Shown here: piece after piece, positions 25,096 to 35,294 of the stretch
Position numbering within the stretch: the stretch's first letter is position 1
Layout of the letters: each line of letters opens with the position of its first letter
NCBI GenBank assembly: GCA_017406925.1
Contig: JAFQXO010000002.1
Location: 49,071 to 113,070, forward strand
Source of the DNA: Eubacterium sp.
GTDB taxonomy: Bacteria; Bacillota; Clostridia; Lachnospirales; Lachnospiraceae
Length of the DNA: 64,000 nucleotides
Direction: 5' to 3'
The notes under the pieces: model-generated
What the model was told of the DNA's origin: nothing
The model's input: the letters and a program-made list of their open reading frames with translations, nothing else
The model's database searches: none
Translations under genes and position numbers: made by a program

Positions 25096-25737
25096 TTAAA
25101 ACTTAGGAATAGCTTCCGTCCAGTCTTCAACGTAGATATCAGCTTCTTCCTTAATTTTGTCTTGGTTGTACTCACACGTCTTTTCGTAAATTCCAAGAGT
25201 ATTAAGTCCAGCCTTATTCCCACCAATTATAGCATATAGTGAATCTTCAAACAACCACGTATTTTCAGCTGTAGTTCCAAGTGACTTGAGACATAAATCA
25301 AATATTTTTGTATCACCTTTTCCACTTCCAGCCTCTGTAGTAGTGATAATGTCTTTGAAGTAATCGCTTATGCCTATATGGTTTAGAGCCGCCTCTACCA
25401 AAGGTCTATCTGTAGATGTACAGATAATCATTGGGATGCCAGCGGCCTGGGCCTTGCCGAGAAACTCGATGGCACCAGGCTTGGCTTCCACTTTCGACTC
25501 ATAAAATTTAATCATTATGCTATTTAGACCAGTAATAACTTTTTCTTCTGTGATATCAAAGTCAAACTTTTCTTTTAAATAATGCACTGTCTGTTGCAGT
25601 GTAAGTTCGAAAAAGTCAGCGACTGTCTCCTTGTCAGCTGGCAAGCCGACATGAGTGAGAAAGATTTTAATTGTATCTTTCCAAGCCCACATAGAATCTG
25701 CTATTGTACCGTCTAAATCAAAAATATATCCTGTCAA
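25096..25737 (-). CDS. HAD-superfamily phosphatase (PGMB/phosphoglycolate type)
   Basis: 213 residues with HAD motif I IFDLDGTIADSMWAW (residues 5-19), motif II ICTSTDRPL, motif III Lys in the GSGKGDTKIF area, and motif IV WLFEDSLYAI. The helical cap is in the N-terminal third. It resembles beta-phosphoglucomutase or phosphoglycolate phosphatase but the substrate is unknown. It follows the EF-G-like gene by 3 bases and precedes the TPP riboswitch. Confidence 0.85.
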   Translation of the reverse strand: MTGYIFDLDGTIADSMWAWKDTIKIFLTHVGLPADKETVADFFELTLQQTVHYLKEKFDFDITEEKVITGLNSIMIKFYESKVEAKPGAIEFLGKAQAAGIPMIICTSTDRPLVEAALNHIGISDYFKDIITTTEAGSGKGDTKIFDLCLKSLGTTAENTWLFEDSLYAIIGGNKAGLNTLGIYEKTCEYNQDKIKEEADIYVEDWTEAIPKF

Positions 25738-25740
25738 TGT

Positions 25741-27825
25741 TTAGTCTTCTTTCTTGTTCGCTTCTATCTGAGCTGCCTGAACGTCACCAGGTGCCTGCTC
25801 ATATTTAGAAACTACGTATTCGAATTCGCCTGCTCCACCAGTGATAGAACGAAGTGATGTTGAGTAACCGTAAAGTTCGAGAACTGGAACTTCAGCCTCA
25901 ATCAACTGCTTTCCACCATCGATTGGAGTCATATTGGACACACGTCCACGACGCTTGTTGAGATCTCCCATTACATCACCTGAAGAATCATCAGGAGTTG
26001 TAACCTTGAGTTCTGCAATAGGCTCTAGCAATACTGGATTTGCTTCCATAAAGCCTTTCTTAAATGCAAGTGTCGCTGCAGTCTTAAATGCCATCTCGGA
26101 TGAATCAACTGGATGGTATGATCCGTCGATCAATGTACACTTAATGCCCACTACTGGATAACCTGCCATAGGTCCTGCCTTAACACATTCCTGAATACCC
26201 TTCTCAACAGCTGGGAAGTAATTCTTAGGAACGGCACCACCAACGACTCTCTCTTCAAACTCGTAAGCTGTTGAGAGATCGCCTGAAGGCTCGAATTCCA
26301 TGATAACGTCACCGTACTGACCATGTCCGCCAGACTGCTTCTTGTGCTTTCCTTGTACTTGAGATTTACTGCGAATAGTCTCGCGGAAAGCAATACGAGG
26401 TTTCTCCAAATTAATCTCAACTTTGTATCTGTCTTTAAGCTTAGAAGCCATAACTTCTATCTGCTGATCACCGATACCATATAGTAATGTCTGATGATTC
26501 TCATCATCCACTACAAACTTAAATGTCAAATCTTCAATTGCCAGCTTAGTCAAGCCCTGAGCTATCTTATCCTCATCGCCCTTCTTAGCTGCTGTATATG
26601 CCATGTATGTGTATGGCTTAGACATAGTTGTTGGATGATACTCGATAGGCCACTTTCTTGTTGATAGAGTGTCACCTGTACGAGTGCTATCAAGTTTTCC
26701 GATAGCTCCGATGTCGCCTGACTGAAGTTCAGGAACTTCGATAACATCCTTGCCTCGCATAACATACAATTTGTTCAACTTTTCTTCTACATCCTTGTTG
26801 GCATTGAATACAGTGTCGCCTGCCTTTAACACGCCCGTGCGAACCTTAACCAATGAATACTTACCAACGAATGGATCCATAATAGTTTTGAAGACATACG
26901 CTGATACATCCTTAGATGAATCAAAGTCAGCTACCACTTCTTCACCAGTGTCCACGTTCGTAGCCTTCTTCAAAACCTTACATTTGTCAGCTGATGGGAA
27001 ATACTTTTCAAACGCCTGAAGCATTGAATTAACACCCTGGCATGTAACGCCCGAACCGAGCATTACTGGAACGATTTCACAGTCGATTACATTCTCTCTG
27101 AGAGCTGTAGAAATCTCTTCTGGAGTGAACTCTTCACCTGCGAAATACTTCTCCATTAAATCTTCGTCAGACTCAGCAACCGCTTCCATCAAAGCGTCAC
27201 GGCAAGGTTCCAAATCATCCTGTATAGAATCCGGAATATCTCTTTCCGTATAGTTACCCTGATCATCTGTGAACTGACGTCCGCCCATCTTAACTACGTT
27301 CACATATCCTGTGAGTTTCTCATCTTCGATAATAGGTAGATGGAAAGGAGCAATCTTCTTTCCAAATTTATCTTTCAATTCCTGAACGATCTCCATATAC
27401 TTTGCATTAGGATCGTCCATATTAGTAACAAAGAAAAATCTTGGGATATCTCTTCTCTCGCAAATCTCCCACGCTTTAATTGTTCCAACTTCCACTCCGG
27501 CCTTTGCGTTAACAACGATAACTGCAGCGTCAGCTACACTCATTGCGTCCTCAGCCTGTCCTACAAAGTCGAAATAGCCAGGAGCATCAAGAATATTAAT
27601 CTTGAGTCCTTCCCACTCAACTGGTACGACAGCTGCGCTAATGGAAAACTGTCTAGAGATTTCCTCTTTGTCGAAGTCACTGATTGTATTACCATCAGTT
27701 ACATTTCCCATTCGAGAAATAGCACCTGTGGCGAACGCCAATGCTTCTGCCAAAGTGGTCTTGCCGGCCCCTCCGTGCCCTAAAAATACAACATTTCTAA
27801 TGTCAGATGTCTTATAAACATTCAT
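25741..27825 (-). CDS. EF-G-like translational GTPase
   Basis: 694-residue GTPase with the EF-G domain order: G domain (G1 GHGGAGKTT at about residues 16-24, G3 DAPGYFDF, G4 NMDD instead of NKxD), domains II-V, and the C-terminal YSTSLRSITGGAGEFEY. It belongs to the FusA-like group present beside the housekeeping EF-G in many Clostridia; G1 and G4 differ from canonical EF-G (GHIDAGKTT, NKMD). Its role (ribosome recycling, stalled-ribosome rescue or antibiotic protection) is not settled. It has its own promoter at 27875-27903. Confidence 0.85.
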   Translation of the reverse strand: MNVYKTSDIRNVVFLGHGGAGKTTLAEALAFATGAISRMGNVTDGNTISDFDKEEISRQFSISAAVVPVEWEGLKINILDAPGYFDFVGQAEDAMSVADAAVIVVNAKAGVEVGTIKAWEICERRDIPRFFFVTNMDDPNAKYMEIVQELKDKFGKKIAPFHLPIIEDEKLTGYVNVVKMGGRQFTDDQGNYTERDIPDSIQDDLEPCRDALMEAVAESDEDLMEKYFAGEEFTPEEISTALRENVIDCEIVPVMLGSGVTCQGVNSMLQAFEKYFPSADKCKVLKKATNVDTGEEVVADFDSSKDVSAYVFKTIMDPFVGKYSLVKVRTGVLKAGDTVFNANKDVEEKLNKLYVMRGKDVIEVPELQSGDIGAIGKLDSTRTGDTLSTRKWPIEYHPTTMSKPYTYMAYTAAKKGDEDKIAQGLTKLAIEDLTFKFVVDDENHQTLLYGIGDQQIEVMASKLKDRYKVEINLEKPRIAFRETIRSKSQVQGKHKKQSGGHGQYGDVIMEFEPSGDLSTAYEFEERVVGGAVPKNYFPAVEKGIQECVKAGPMAGYPVVGIKCTLIDGSYHPVDSSEMAFKTAATLAFKKGFMEANPVLLEPIAELKVTTPDDSSGDVMGDLNKRRGRVSNMTPIDGGKQLIEAEVPVLELYGYSTSLRSITGGAGEFEYVVSKYEQAPGDVQAAQIEANKKED

Positions 27826-27874
27826 AGTTGTGTCCTCCTATATTTATTTTTGCATCCGAATACTGCTAGTTAAA

Positions 27875-27903
27875 ATTATACCTTTATTTGAGGCGCCTTG
27901 CAA
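27875..27903 (-). promoter_or_regulatory. Promoter of the EF-G-like gene
   Basis: On the minus strand TTGCAA (27898-27903) and TATAAT (27875-27880) with a 17-base spacer; the -10 is canonical. It lies in the 152-base divergent gap before tyrA, where no other gene is visible. Confidence 0.72.
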
Positions 27904-27977
27904 TTGAAAACCTACGATAATTGCTTGAAATCTTACTTTTTTCTTTACTTTTTACTTTAAAGTGCTAAACTACCCCT

Positions 27978-29078
27978 ATGAGAAATTTAACATTCGGTTT
28001 CGTGGGTATCGGACTCATTGGCGGCTCCGTCGCCAAATCCATTAGACGCACGATGCCAAACAGTAAAATAATTGTATACAATCGAAGCGATGAGTCATGC
28101 GAAGCAGCTATCTTAGATGGCACAGCCAATGCAGCTACAGATTCAGTTAATGACATTTTTGACGAATGTGATTACATATTCCTCTGTACTCCAGTCGAGC
28201 AAAATACCAAGTACCTTCCTGTGCTGAAAAAAATCATCAAAAATGATTGCATTATCACAGATGTCGGAAGCGTGAAGACTAATATTCACGAAGAGGTTAA
28301 GAAGGCTGGTTTAGAGGAAAACTTTATTGGTGGTCATCCTATGGCTGGTTCTGAAAAGACAGGTTACGAGAACTCAACTGATCGTCTCTTGGAGAATGCT
28401 TACTACGCTATTACTCCTACTGACAAGACTCCACAAGATAAAGTTGATGAGTTCACAGAGATTATTAAGACTATCGGAGCTATTCCGATAAACATTTCAT
28501 ACGAGGAACACGACAAAGTCGTTGCCACTATCAGTCATTTGCCACATTTGGTTGCTTCAAGTCTTGTAAATCTTGTCAAAGACAATGATTCCGAAGAAGA
28601 ATATATGAAGACAATGGCTGCAGGCGGATTCAAAGATATCACACGAATCGCTTCCTCTTCTCCTGATATGTGGGAGCAGATTTGTATGACAAATAATACA
28701 AACATCTCTATGATGCTCGAAAAATATATAAATAGCCTTTCTAAGATAAAAGATGGGTTGGATAAACATAAAGAAGGCGCCGTATATGACTTGATTTCAA
28801 AGAGCAAGGACTACAGAGATAATATCGACAATCGTAACAACGGTATGATTGATAAGAGCTACAGAATTTACTGCGACATTGTCGATGAATCTGGTGCTAT
28901 AGCAACTATTGCTACTACTCTTGCCACTAACGGAATCAGTCTTAAGAATATTGGAATCGTTCACAATAGAGAGTTCGAGGAAGGTGTCTTGAGAATATCG
29001 TTTTACGATGAAGAGGCTGCAGATAAAGCCGCTGAACTTCTCGAAAAACACAATTATAATATTTATAAGAGATCATAA
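27978..29078 (+). CDS. tyrA: Prephenate dehydrogenase with C-terminal ACT domain
   Basis: 366 residues. Rossmann NAD motif GIGLIGGS (residues 10-17), prephenate dehydrogenase core with GGHPMAGSEKTG and ISHLPHLVASSLV, and a C-terminal ACT domain from about residue 295 (YCDIVDESGAIATIATTLATNGISLKNIGI), which usually gives feedback control by tyrosine. It makes 4-hydroxyphenylpyruvate for tyrosine. It is convergent with aroA, whose product feeds the same pathway. The ribosome site before the ATG is weak. Confidence 0.95.
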   Translation: MRNLTFGFVGIGLIGGSVAKSIRRTMPNSKIIVYNRSDESCEAAILDGTANAATDSVNDIFDECDYIFLCTPVEQNTKYLPVLKKIIKNDCIITDVGSVKTNIHEEVKKAGLEENFIGGHPMAGSEKTGYENSTDRLLENAYYAITPTDKTPQDKVDEFTEIIKTIGAIPINISYEEHDKVVATISHLPHLVASSLVNLVKDNDSEEEYMKTMAAGGFKDITRIASSSPDMWEQICMTNNTNISMMLEKYINSLSKIKDGLDKHKEGAVYDLISKSKDYRDNIDNRNNGMIDKSYRIYCDIVDESGAIATIATTLATNGISLKNIGIVHNREFEEGVLRISFYDEEAADKAAELLEKHNYNIYKRS

Positions 29079-29082
29079 AAAT

Positions 29083-29112
29083 AAGAGACTTGCAGTTGCA
29101 AGTCTCTTTTTA
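29083..29112. terminator. Bidirectional terminator between tyrA and aroA
   Basis: AAGAGACTTGC and its complement form an 11-base-pair stem (29083-29093 with 29098-29108) with an AGTT loop, followed by TTTTT on the plus strand. Confidence 0.9.
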
Positions 29113-29120
29113 AATTAACT

Positions 29121-30419
29121 TTAACCAGTAATCTTATCTAAAATATTAAAATACTTTTCAAAAGTTTTCTTCGTACAAGACGGATCTTTAATAATCACAT
29201 CGTCTACCACTAAACCAATCAAAGCAAAACTCATCGCCACTCTATGATCTTCATATGTCTCAATCATTCCACCATTTAGTTCACCTGGTGTGATTTCAAC
29301 ATCTGTTTGACCATCGTGTTCTATAATCTCAACATTACACCCTATCTTTCTAAGCTCATTGGCCATAGCCTGAACTCTATCCGACTCTTGCTTTCTAGCA
29401 TGGCCAATATTTCTAATAGTAGTCTTAGATTTCGCAAATGCCGCGACTACTGCCATCGTCAAAGCTTGGTCGGAAAAATCACTCATATCTATATCGATTC
29501 CATCATAGCCATCCAACTCGGTCGCATTGACTTCAAGACCTTCTGGTGTATCGTACATTTTCGCACCAAGTCTCTCAAGAAGATATATAAATTTGATATC
29601 ACCTTGCATTGAATCGAGATGAATTCGATTTACTCGAGTCTTAACACCGAGAATCACTGCCATAGCATAGAAATAGCATGCCGATGACATGTCTGGTTCA
29701 ACTTTGTACTGTTCCTTTGAGAACTCTTGCTTTTCAATTCTATAAGTCGCAGTCTCGTCAAAATCCTCCTCGCCTTGGAATTGAATTCCAAACTGATGAA
29801 TCATATGTAGAGTAATCTTAATAAATGAACCTCTGATTCTCTTTCCAGTAAGTTGAAGTTTTATACCGCTAATAGCGCCAGCCATTAACAGTGCACTCGC
29901 ATACTGAGTTGAGGTAGTAGTATCTATAGACAAATCAATATTTGAAAGACCTTCAGACGCCATCTTGAACGGAAAATGGCCTTCCTCTTCCAAGTATGTA
30001 ATTTCGACTCCCTGTTCCTCCAATACATCCAAAAAGTCCTTCATTGGGCGTTTTTTCATCTGCTCAGAGGAGTTTAGAGTATAGTTTCCGCCAACTACCG
30101 CAAGAAAAGCTGTCATAAATCTAGCTGTAGTCCCTGCAGACCTCACATTGATAGTCGACTCTCTATTTGGAATGCGTCCGTTCTCTCCGCGAACAGAAAC
30201 TCTATGTTCCTCTTCGTCTACGCATATCTCGAAACCTAATTCTTTGAGACACTCTATCATTGCGATGGAATCATCGCAAAATATTAAATCTTCTATCTCG
30301 CACACGCCATTCGACATAGCTGCCAAAAGAAGCGCGCGGTTTGTGATACTCTTGGATCCTGGTACCGAAACGCATATATCTTCTGCGTTTTCTATTTTCT
30401 TTACTCTGTACTCATCCAT
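29121..30419 (-). CDS. aroA: 5-enolpyruvylshikimate-3-phosphate synthase
   Basis: 432-residue enzyme of the shikimate pathway. The N-terminal PGSKSITNRALLLAA, the RSAGTTARF loop and the C-terminal SDRVQAMANEL and EDHRVAMSFAL segments identify it. The usual N-x-G-T loop reads R-S-A-G-T-T-A-R, a variant that is worth noting. It makes the chorismate precursor of Phe, Tyr and Trp, consistent with tyrA (convergent) and pheST nearby. It lies 18 bases after queA. Confidence 0.93.
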   Translation of the reverse strand: MDEYRVKKIENAEDICVSVPGSKSITNRALLLAAMSNGVCEIEDLIFCDDSIAMIECLKELGFEICVDEEEHRVSVRGENGRIPNRESTINVRSAGTTARFMTAFLAVVGGNYTLNSSEQMKKRPMKDFLDVLEEQGVEITYLEEEGHFPFKMASEGLSNIDLSIDTTTSTQYASALLMAGAISGIKLQLTGKRIRGSFIKITLHMIHQFGIQFQGEEDFDETATYRIEKQEFSKEQYKVEPDMSSACYFYAMAVILGVKTRVNRIHLDSMQGDIKFIYLLERLGAKMYDTPEGLEVNATELDGYDGIDIDMSDFSDQALTMAVVAAFAKSKTTIRNIGHARKQESDRVQAMANELRKIGCNVEIIEHDGQTDVEITPGELNGGMIETYEDHRVAMSFALIGLVVDDVIIKDPSCTKKTFEKYFNILDKITG

Positions 30420-30437
30420 TTTTGAAACCTCTTACGA

Positions 30438-31472
30438 TTATCTTATAAACATAGCGTCACCGAAGCTGAAAAATCTATATCTCTCTTTTACTGCCTCTTC
30501 GTACGCTTTTAAAATGTTTTCTCTTCCTGCCAACGCAGAAACCAACATTAATAACGTTGACTCTGGTAGATGGAAGTTAGTTATCAGTGCATCTATCGCC
30601 TTAAACTTATATCCTGGATAGATAAATATCTGTGTCCAGCCGGAGCCGGCATGGACAATGCCATCATCATCCGTCACTGTCTCTAAAGTTCTAGTGCTTG
30701 TAGTTCCAACCGATATTACTCGACCACCATTTTTCTTAGTCTCATTTATTATTTCAGCATCTTTCTCATCCACCATATAAAATTCTGAATGCATATGATG
30801 GTCTAAGACATTATCGACTTTGACTGGCCTGAAAGTTCCAAGTCCAACATGAAGTGTCACATGAGCAATGCGTACTCCTTTACTTTTTAAAGCATCCAAC
30901 AACTCTTCAGTGAAATGAAGACCTGCCGTCGGAGCTGCAGCCGAACCGTCATACTTCGCATATACTGTCTGGTAACGATTCTTATCCTTTAACTTATGAG
31001 TAATATAAGGTGGAAGTGGCATCTCACCTAACTGGTCTAACACTTCTTCAAAAATGCCATCATAAGAAAACTTAATTAGCCTGTTTCCTTCTTCAACGAC
31101 ATCAATTATCTCACCCTTTAGTAGTCCATCACCAAAATCAACTACTGTTCCTGGTCTACACTTCTTTCCTGGCTTTACTAGGCACTCCCAAACATCGTTT
31201 TCCTTTCTCTTTAAGAGAAGAATCTCGATATTCGCATCTGTACCTATCTTCTTTCCGTAAAGTCTCGCCGGAATTACTTTTGTATCATTGATAACCAGGC
31301 AGTCCTCTGGTTCAATCATATCAACGATATCTTTGAATATATGGTTTTCAACTTCGCCAGATTCTTTATCCACCACCATCAGTCTAGAACTGCTTCGATC
31401 CTCAAGAGGATCTTGCGCAATTAGTTCTTCAGGCAGTTCATAAAAATAATCCTTAACTAATAATTCGCTCAT
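30438..31472 (-). CDS. queA: S-adenosylmethionine:tRNA ribosyltransferase-isomerase QueA
   Basis: 344 residues; recognisable segments are [40 protein letters not shown] and the C-terminal [20 protein letters not shown]. It transfers the ribosyl moiety of SAM to 7-aminomethyl-7-deazaguanine in tRNA, late in queuosine synthesis. Its start overlaps the pheT stop by 1 base (TAATG type), so it is coupled to the pheST transcript. No other queuosine gene is in the window. Confidence 0.94.
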   Translation of the reverse strand: MSELLVKDYFYELPEELIAQDPLEDRSSSRLMVVDKESGEVENHIFKDIVDMIEPEDCLVINDTKVIPARLYGKKIGTDANIEILLLKRKENDVWECLVKPGKKCRPGTVVDFGDGLLKGEIIDVVEEGNRLIKFSYDGIFEEVLDQLGEMPLPPYITHKLKDKNRYQTVYAKYDGSAAAPTAGLHFTEELLDALKSKGVRIAHVTLHVGLGTFRPVKVDNVLDHHMHSEFYMVDEKDAEIINETKKNGGRVISVGTTSTRTLETVTDDDGIVHAGSGWTQIFIYPGYKFKAIDALITNFHLPESTLLMLVSALAGRENILKAYEEAVKERYRFFSFGDAMFIR

Positions 31473-33889
31473 TAGTCTCTCAACTTAATGTTCATTTCTT
31501 CAAGTGCTTTCAAAATCTTATCCATCACTTCTGACACATCCTTATCCTCAAGTGTTCTGTCATCTGCTCTGAATGTAATTGAGTAAGCAACTGATTTGTA
31601 TCCCTCTTCAATCTGGTCACCTTCATAGATGTCGAAGAGTTTGTAACTCTCTAGTAGTTCACCACCATTATTGTCGAAGACATCCTCAATTTCACCAACC
31701 ATGATGTCCTTAGGGACAACCATAGAAATATCTCTAGAAACCGCTGGGAACTTCGCAACGTTCTTATACTTAATATCGAAGTTCGATTTTTCATAGAGAT
31801 ATGGCATATCGATAACTGCAACATAAGCGCGAGTTTTCAAATCATAATTGTCCGCGACAGTAGGATGAACCTCGCCTAGATAACCGATAGTCTCGCCATC
31901 ATAAAGAATGTCGGCCTGGCGTCCTGGATGAAGGAATGGTTTAAGATTCTCAGTACTATAAATAATCTTATCCTTCATTCCTACTGCATCTAGTAGTTCC
32001 TCCACTACACCTTTCATTGTGAAGAAATCTCCGTCTCCATAAAATCCAAATGTGAGCTGGTTACGCTCGTCTGGAAGTTCTGTAAGTGGTAATGCTTTAG
32101 GAATGTATACATTGCCCATCTCGAAGAGACGCACATTTTCATTCTTGTGATTATTGTTGGTCGCAAGTGATGTGAGAATTCCATCAAGCGGTGTAGTTCT
32201 CATTACACAGAAATCTTCACCTAGTGGATTTGATATCTCAATAGACTCACGAAGTTTGCTATCCTCAGGAAGAAGCAACTTATCATAAACTTTACGACTC
32301 TCAAATGAATATGCATATCCTTGTGAGAAACCACAATAAAGTGCCACATCTCTTGCGATGCCATCAATTAGTAACTTCTTAGAAAGTTTGCCAGTTGTAG
32401 CCTCGCCAGAAGGAAGCGTTGTTGGGATATTGTCATATCCATAGAATCTAGTAATCTCCTCAGCGATATCACACATACCTATCAAATCCTTACGGAAAGT
32501 AGGAACTGTAATAATCTTCGTCTTAGAATCATACTCAAGTTCAAGTGCTGGGAAATAACTTACCATCTCCTCCTCAGACAACTCGAAACCAATCAATTTA
32601 TTTACATAGTCTGGATCAAACTCAATCTCTCTAGGTTCAACCTTGTTTGGATAAACATCTACCATTCCATCTACTACTTCGCCTGCACCAAGCATTTCAA
32701 TAAGTTGACACGCTCTATTAATAGCAGCCTCAGCATTATTTGGATCAAGTCCTTTCTCAAACTTGTTAGAAGCATCTGTTCTAAGACCCAATCTCTTTGA
32801 TGAGCGACGAATGTTAGTTCCATCGAAATTCGCTGCTTCGAAAAGAACTTCTGTTACGTCATCAGTAATCATTGAGTTTTCACCACCCATAATTCCACCG
32901 ATACCAACAGGTTTTTCTCCGTCACAAATCATGCACATCTCTGAATCTAGTTCGTGCTCTTCACCGTCAAGTGTAGTGAACTTCTCACCATCCTTAGCAC
33001 GACGAACAATAATCTCATTCTTCGCAATAGTGCTCAAATCATAAGCGTGCATAGGCTGACCGTATTCTTCCATCACGTAGTTTGTGATATCTACGAGATT
33101 GTTGATAGGTCTGATGCCGCAAGCGGCAAGTCTATGACGCATCCATTTTGGTGATGGTCCAATCTTAACATTCTTTACTACACGAGCGCAGAATCTGTTA
33201 CAAAGATCTTCATCCTCGATAGTAACCTTAATATCTTTTTCAACGTCGCCACCTTGTTTTGCCGAAGGCACCTCTGGAGCCTTGAAAGGCTTCTTAAATG
33301 TTGCGGCTGCCTCTCTAGCAATTCCGATAACGCTGTAACAATCAACTCTGTTTGAAGTAATCTCGTACTCAAATACAGAATCATCCAGGCCTAAAGCCTT
33401 CACAGCATCGTCTCCAGCCTTCACCTCGTCAACGAAAACATAAAGTCCATCGTCTGGTGCTTCTGGGTAGAATTCTTTTGTCGAACCGAGTTCATCGATT
33501 CCACACATCATACCGAAAGATTCAACTCCTCTGAGTTTGCCCTTCTTAATCTTGATGCCACCATCAACTAAACCTTCTCCGTGTGCTCCCGCAATTCTTC
33601 CGCCATGGAGAACTACAGGCACAAAATCGCCTTCTTTCATATTGGTAGCACCTGTAACTATCTGAATAGTTTCAGTTCCAATATCAACCTGACACACCAC
33701 AAGTTTGTCAGCGTCAGGGTGCTTTTCAATATTTAAAATGTGACCAACTACAATCTTCTCTAAATCCTTATCAAGTTTTTTGTAGCCTTCACACTTCGTG
33801 CCAGACAAAGTCATGGCATCCATGTATTCCTGATCAGTACATTCGAGTTCAGGAACATATTCTTTAATCCATTTTAATGTTGTATTCAT
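31472..33889 (-). CDS. pheT: Phenylalanyl-tRNA synthetase beta subunit
   Basis: 805 residues. It carries the N-terminal tRNA-binding domain ([19 protein letters not shown]), B3/B4 editing region, B5 domain, and the C-terminal anticodon-binding domain ending [29 protein letters not shown]. It forms an alpha2-beta2 enzyme with pheS, 16 bases upstream. The whole pheST-queA unit lies behind the T-box at 34943-35196. Confidence 0.95.
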   Translation of the reverse strand: MNTTLKWIKEYVPELECTDQEYMDAMTLSGTKCEGYKKLDKDLEKIVVGHILNIEKHPDADKLVVCQVDIGTETIQIVTGATNMKEGDFVPVVLHGGRIAGAHGEGLVDGGIKIKKGKLRGVESFGMMCGIDELGSTKEFYPEAPDDGLYVFVDEVKAGDDAVKALGLDDSVFEYEITSNRVDCYSVIGIAREAAATFKKPFKAPEVPSAKQGGDVEKDIKVTIEDEDLCNRFCARVVKNVKIGPSPKWMRHRLAACGIRPINNLVDITNYVMEEYGQPMHAYDLSTIAKNEIIVRRAKDGEKFTTLDGEEHELDSEMCMICDGEKPVGIGGIMGGENSMITDDVTEVLFEAANFDGTNIRRSSKRLGLRTDASNKFEKGLDPNNAEAAINRACQLIEMLGAGEVVDGMVDVYPNKVEPREIEFDPDYVNKLIGFELSEEEMVSYFPALELEYDSKTKIITVPTFRKDLIGMCDIAEEITRFYGYDNIPTTLPSGEATTGKLSKKLLIDGIARDVALYCGFSQGYAYSFESRKVYDKLLLPEDSKLRESIEISNPLGEDFCVMRTTPLDGILTSLATNNNHKNENVRLFEMGNVYIPKALPLTELPDERNQLTFGFYGDGDFFTMKGVVEELLDAVGMKDKIIYSTENLKPFLHPGRQADILYDGETIGYLGEVHPTVADNYDLKTRAYVAVIDMPYLYEKSNFDIKYKNVAKFPAVSRDISMVVPKDIMVGEIEDVFDNNGGELLESYKLFDIYEGDQIEEGYKSVAYSITFRADDRTLEDKDVSEVMDKILKALEEMNIKLRD

Positions 33890-33905
33890 CTATATTCCCT
33901 CCTTC

Positions 33906-34925
33906 TTAAAACTGACTCAAGAAACGATCGTCGTTCTCGTAAAGTAATCTCATGTCATCTATTTCATATTTCAGAAGCGCGATACGTTCAAGTCCCACAC
34001 CAAAAGCGAATCCCTGATATTTTTCAGGATCAATTCCACTCATCTCTAGAACGTGTGGGTGAACCATTCCACATCCTAATATCTCTATCCAACCTTCTCC
34101 TTTGCAGAAACGGCAACCCTTGCCACCGCACTTAAAGCATGATACGTCCATCTCAGCACTTGGTTCCGTAAATGGGAAGTGGTGAGGTCTGAACTTAATC
34201 TGCGTATCCTCACCAAATAGTTCCTTGGCGAATTCCGCCAATGTTCCCTTAAGGTCAGCAAAGTTGATATTTTTATCAATCGCAAGTCCCTCTACTTGAT
34301 GGAATGAAGGTGAATGTGTTGCATCAACTGCATCAGAGCGGAACACTCTACCTGGAGAGATGATTCTGATAGGTGGCTGAGTCTTTTCCATTACTCTAGC
34401 CTGAACAGATGATGTCTGTGTGCGGAGCACAATGTTTCTATCTATATAGAAAGTATCCTGCTCATCCTTTGCTGGATGGTCCTCAGGAATGTTTAGTGCC
34501 TCAAAATTGTAGTAGTCATACTCAATCTCAGGGCCTTCAACTACCTCGTATCCCATACCAGTAAAAATACGATACAGTTCATCAAGCGCCAATGTATTTG
34601 GATGCTTGTGGCCAATCTTGTTCTTCTTTGCTGGAAGAGTTACATCAATAACCTCAGCCTTCATTTTCTCCTCACGGAACTTCGCCTCAAGATTAGACTT
34701 CATCTCTTCTAACTTTTCTTCAATATTACTTCTGGTTTCATTAACCATCTGACCAACTTTTGGTCTTTCCTCGGCAGCTACATCTTTCATGCCTTTAAGC
34801 ACTTCAGTTAGTTTTCCTTTCTTTCCGAGGACATCGACTTTTACTTTGTAAAGTTCATCGAGCTCTTTAACTGACTCGATTCTCTTCAAAGCATCGTCAT
34901 GAATTTGCTTTAGTTTTTCTTGCAT
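33906..34925 (-). CDS. pheS: Phenylalanyl-tRNA synthetase alpha subunit
   Basis: 339-residue class II synthetase. An N-terminal coiled coil (1-90) precedes the catalytic domain with motif 2 RVFRSDAVDATHSPSFHQVEGLAID, a Cys-rich DVSCFKCGGKGCRFCKGEGW insert that may bind zinc, and motif 3 GFAFGVGLERIALLKYEIDDMR. The T-box leader upstream couples its expression to the level of charged tRNA-Phe. The four Cys near residue 258 are retained. Confidence 0.96.
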   Translation of the reverse strand: MQEKLKQIHDDALKRIESVKELDELYKVKVDVLGKKGKLTEVLKGMKDVAAEERPKVGQMVNETRSNIEEKLEEMKSNLEAKFREEKMKAEVIDVTLPAKKNKIGHKHPNTLALDELYRIFTGMGYEVVEGPEIEYDYYNFEALNIPEDHPAKDEQDTFYIDRNIVLRTQTSSVQARVMEKTQPPIRIISPGRVFRSDAVDATHSPSFHQVEGLAIDKNINFADLKGTLAEFAKELFGEDTQIKFRPHHFPFTEPSAEMDVSCFKCGGKGCRFCKGEGWIEILGCGMVHPHVLEMSGIDPEKYQGFAFGVGLERIALLKYEIDDMRLLYENDDRFLSQF

Positions 34926-34942
34926 ATTAATCTCCTTTAATT

Positions 34943-35196
34943 AAAAAATCCCTTAACAGGAAAAACCTGTTAAGGGACGAATAATTCCGCGGTACCACCC
35001 TCGTTTTCATATAAATATATGAACACTTAATTCTGCTAACGTGCAGTATACGTCATTCATTACTATCTTCGTGAATGCAGCTCGCGTGGGAATTTCAACT
35101 TTCATCTGAACCTGGAGAACTTTCCAGCCTCGAGTTCTCTTCTCTAGTCAGGAAGATGAACGTCTACTATGCACGGTCATAGCCTTTTTCCATATC
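34943..35196 (-). ncRNA. T-box riboswitch leader of pheST
   Basis: The conserved T-box bulge AGGGTGGTACCGCGG is at 34987-35001 (minus strand), and the terminator hairpin TCCCTTAACAGG with its complement plus A/T tail is at 34943-34977. Stem I with GAACTC and GCTGGA-like elements lies at about 35080-35180. The likely specifier is TTC (Phe) in the GAAATTCCC segment near 35092, inferred. When tRNA-Phe is uncharged the antiterminator forms and pheST-queA are transcribed. This also accounts for most of the 369 bases between pheS and yihY. Confidence 0.95.
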
Positions 35197-35202
35197 GTTA
35201 AG

Positions 35203-35231
35203 ATTCTAACATAGGTATTTTTTACTGTCAA
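35203..35231 (-). promoter_or_regulatory. Promoter of the pheST T-box leader
   Basis: On the minus strand TTGACA (35226-35231) and TAGAAT (35203-35208), 17-base spacer; transcription would start near 35196. The yihY promoter lies back to back with it. Confidence 0.82.
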
Positions 35232-35260
35232 TTGTTATGATTTTCCAAAAATGATATACT
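35232..35260 (+). promoter_or_regulatory. Promoter of the yihY-like gene
   Basis: TTGTTA (35232-35237) and TATACT (35255-35260), 17-base spacer, 35 bases before the yihY start. It overlaps the -35 region of the divergent T-box promoter, so the two may compete. Confidence 0.65.
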
Positions 35261-35294
35261 TTTTGTGTGAGATTTTATTTTTTGGGAGTAAATT

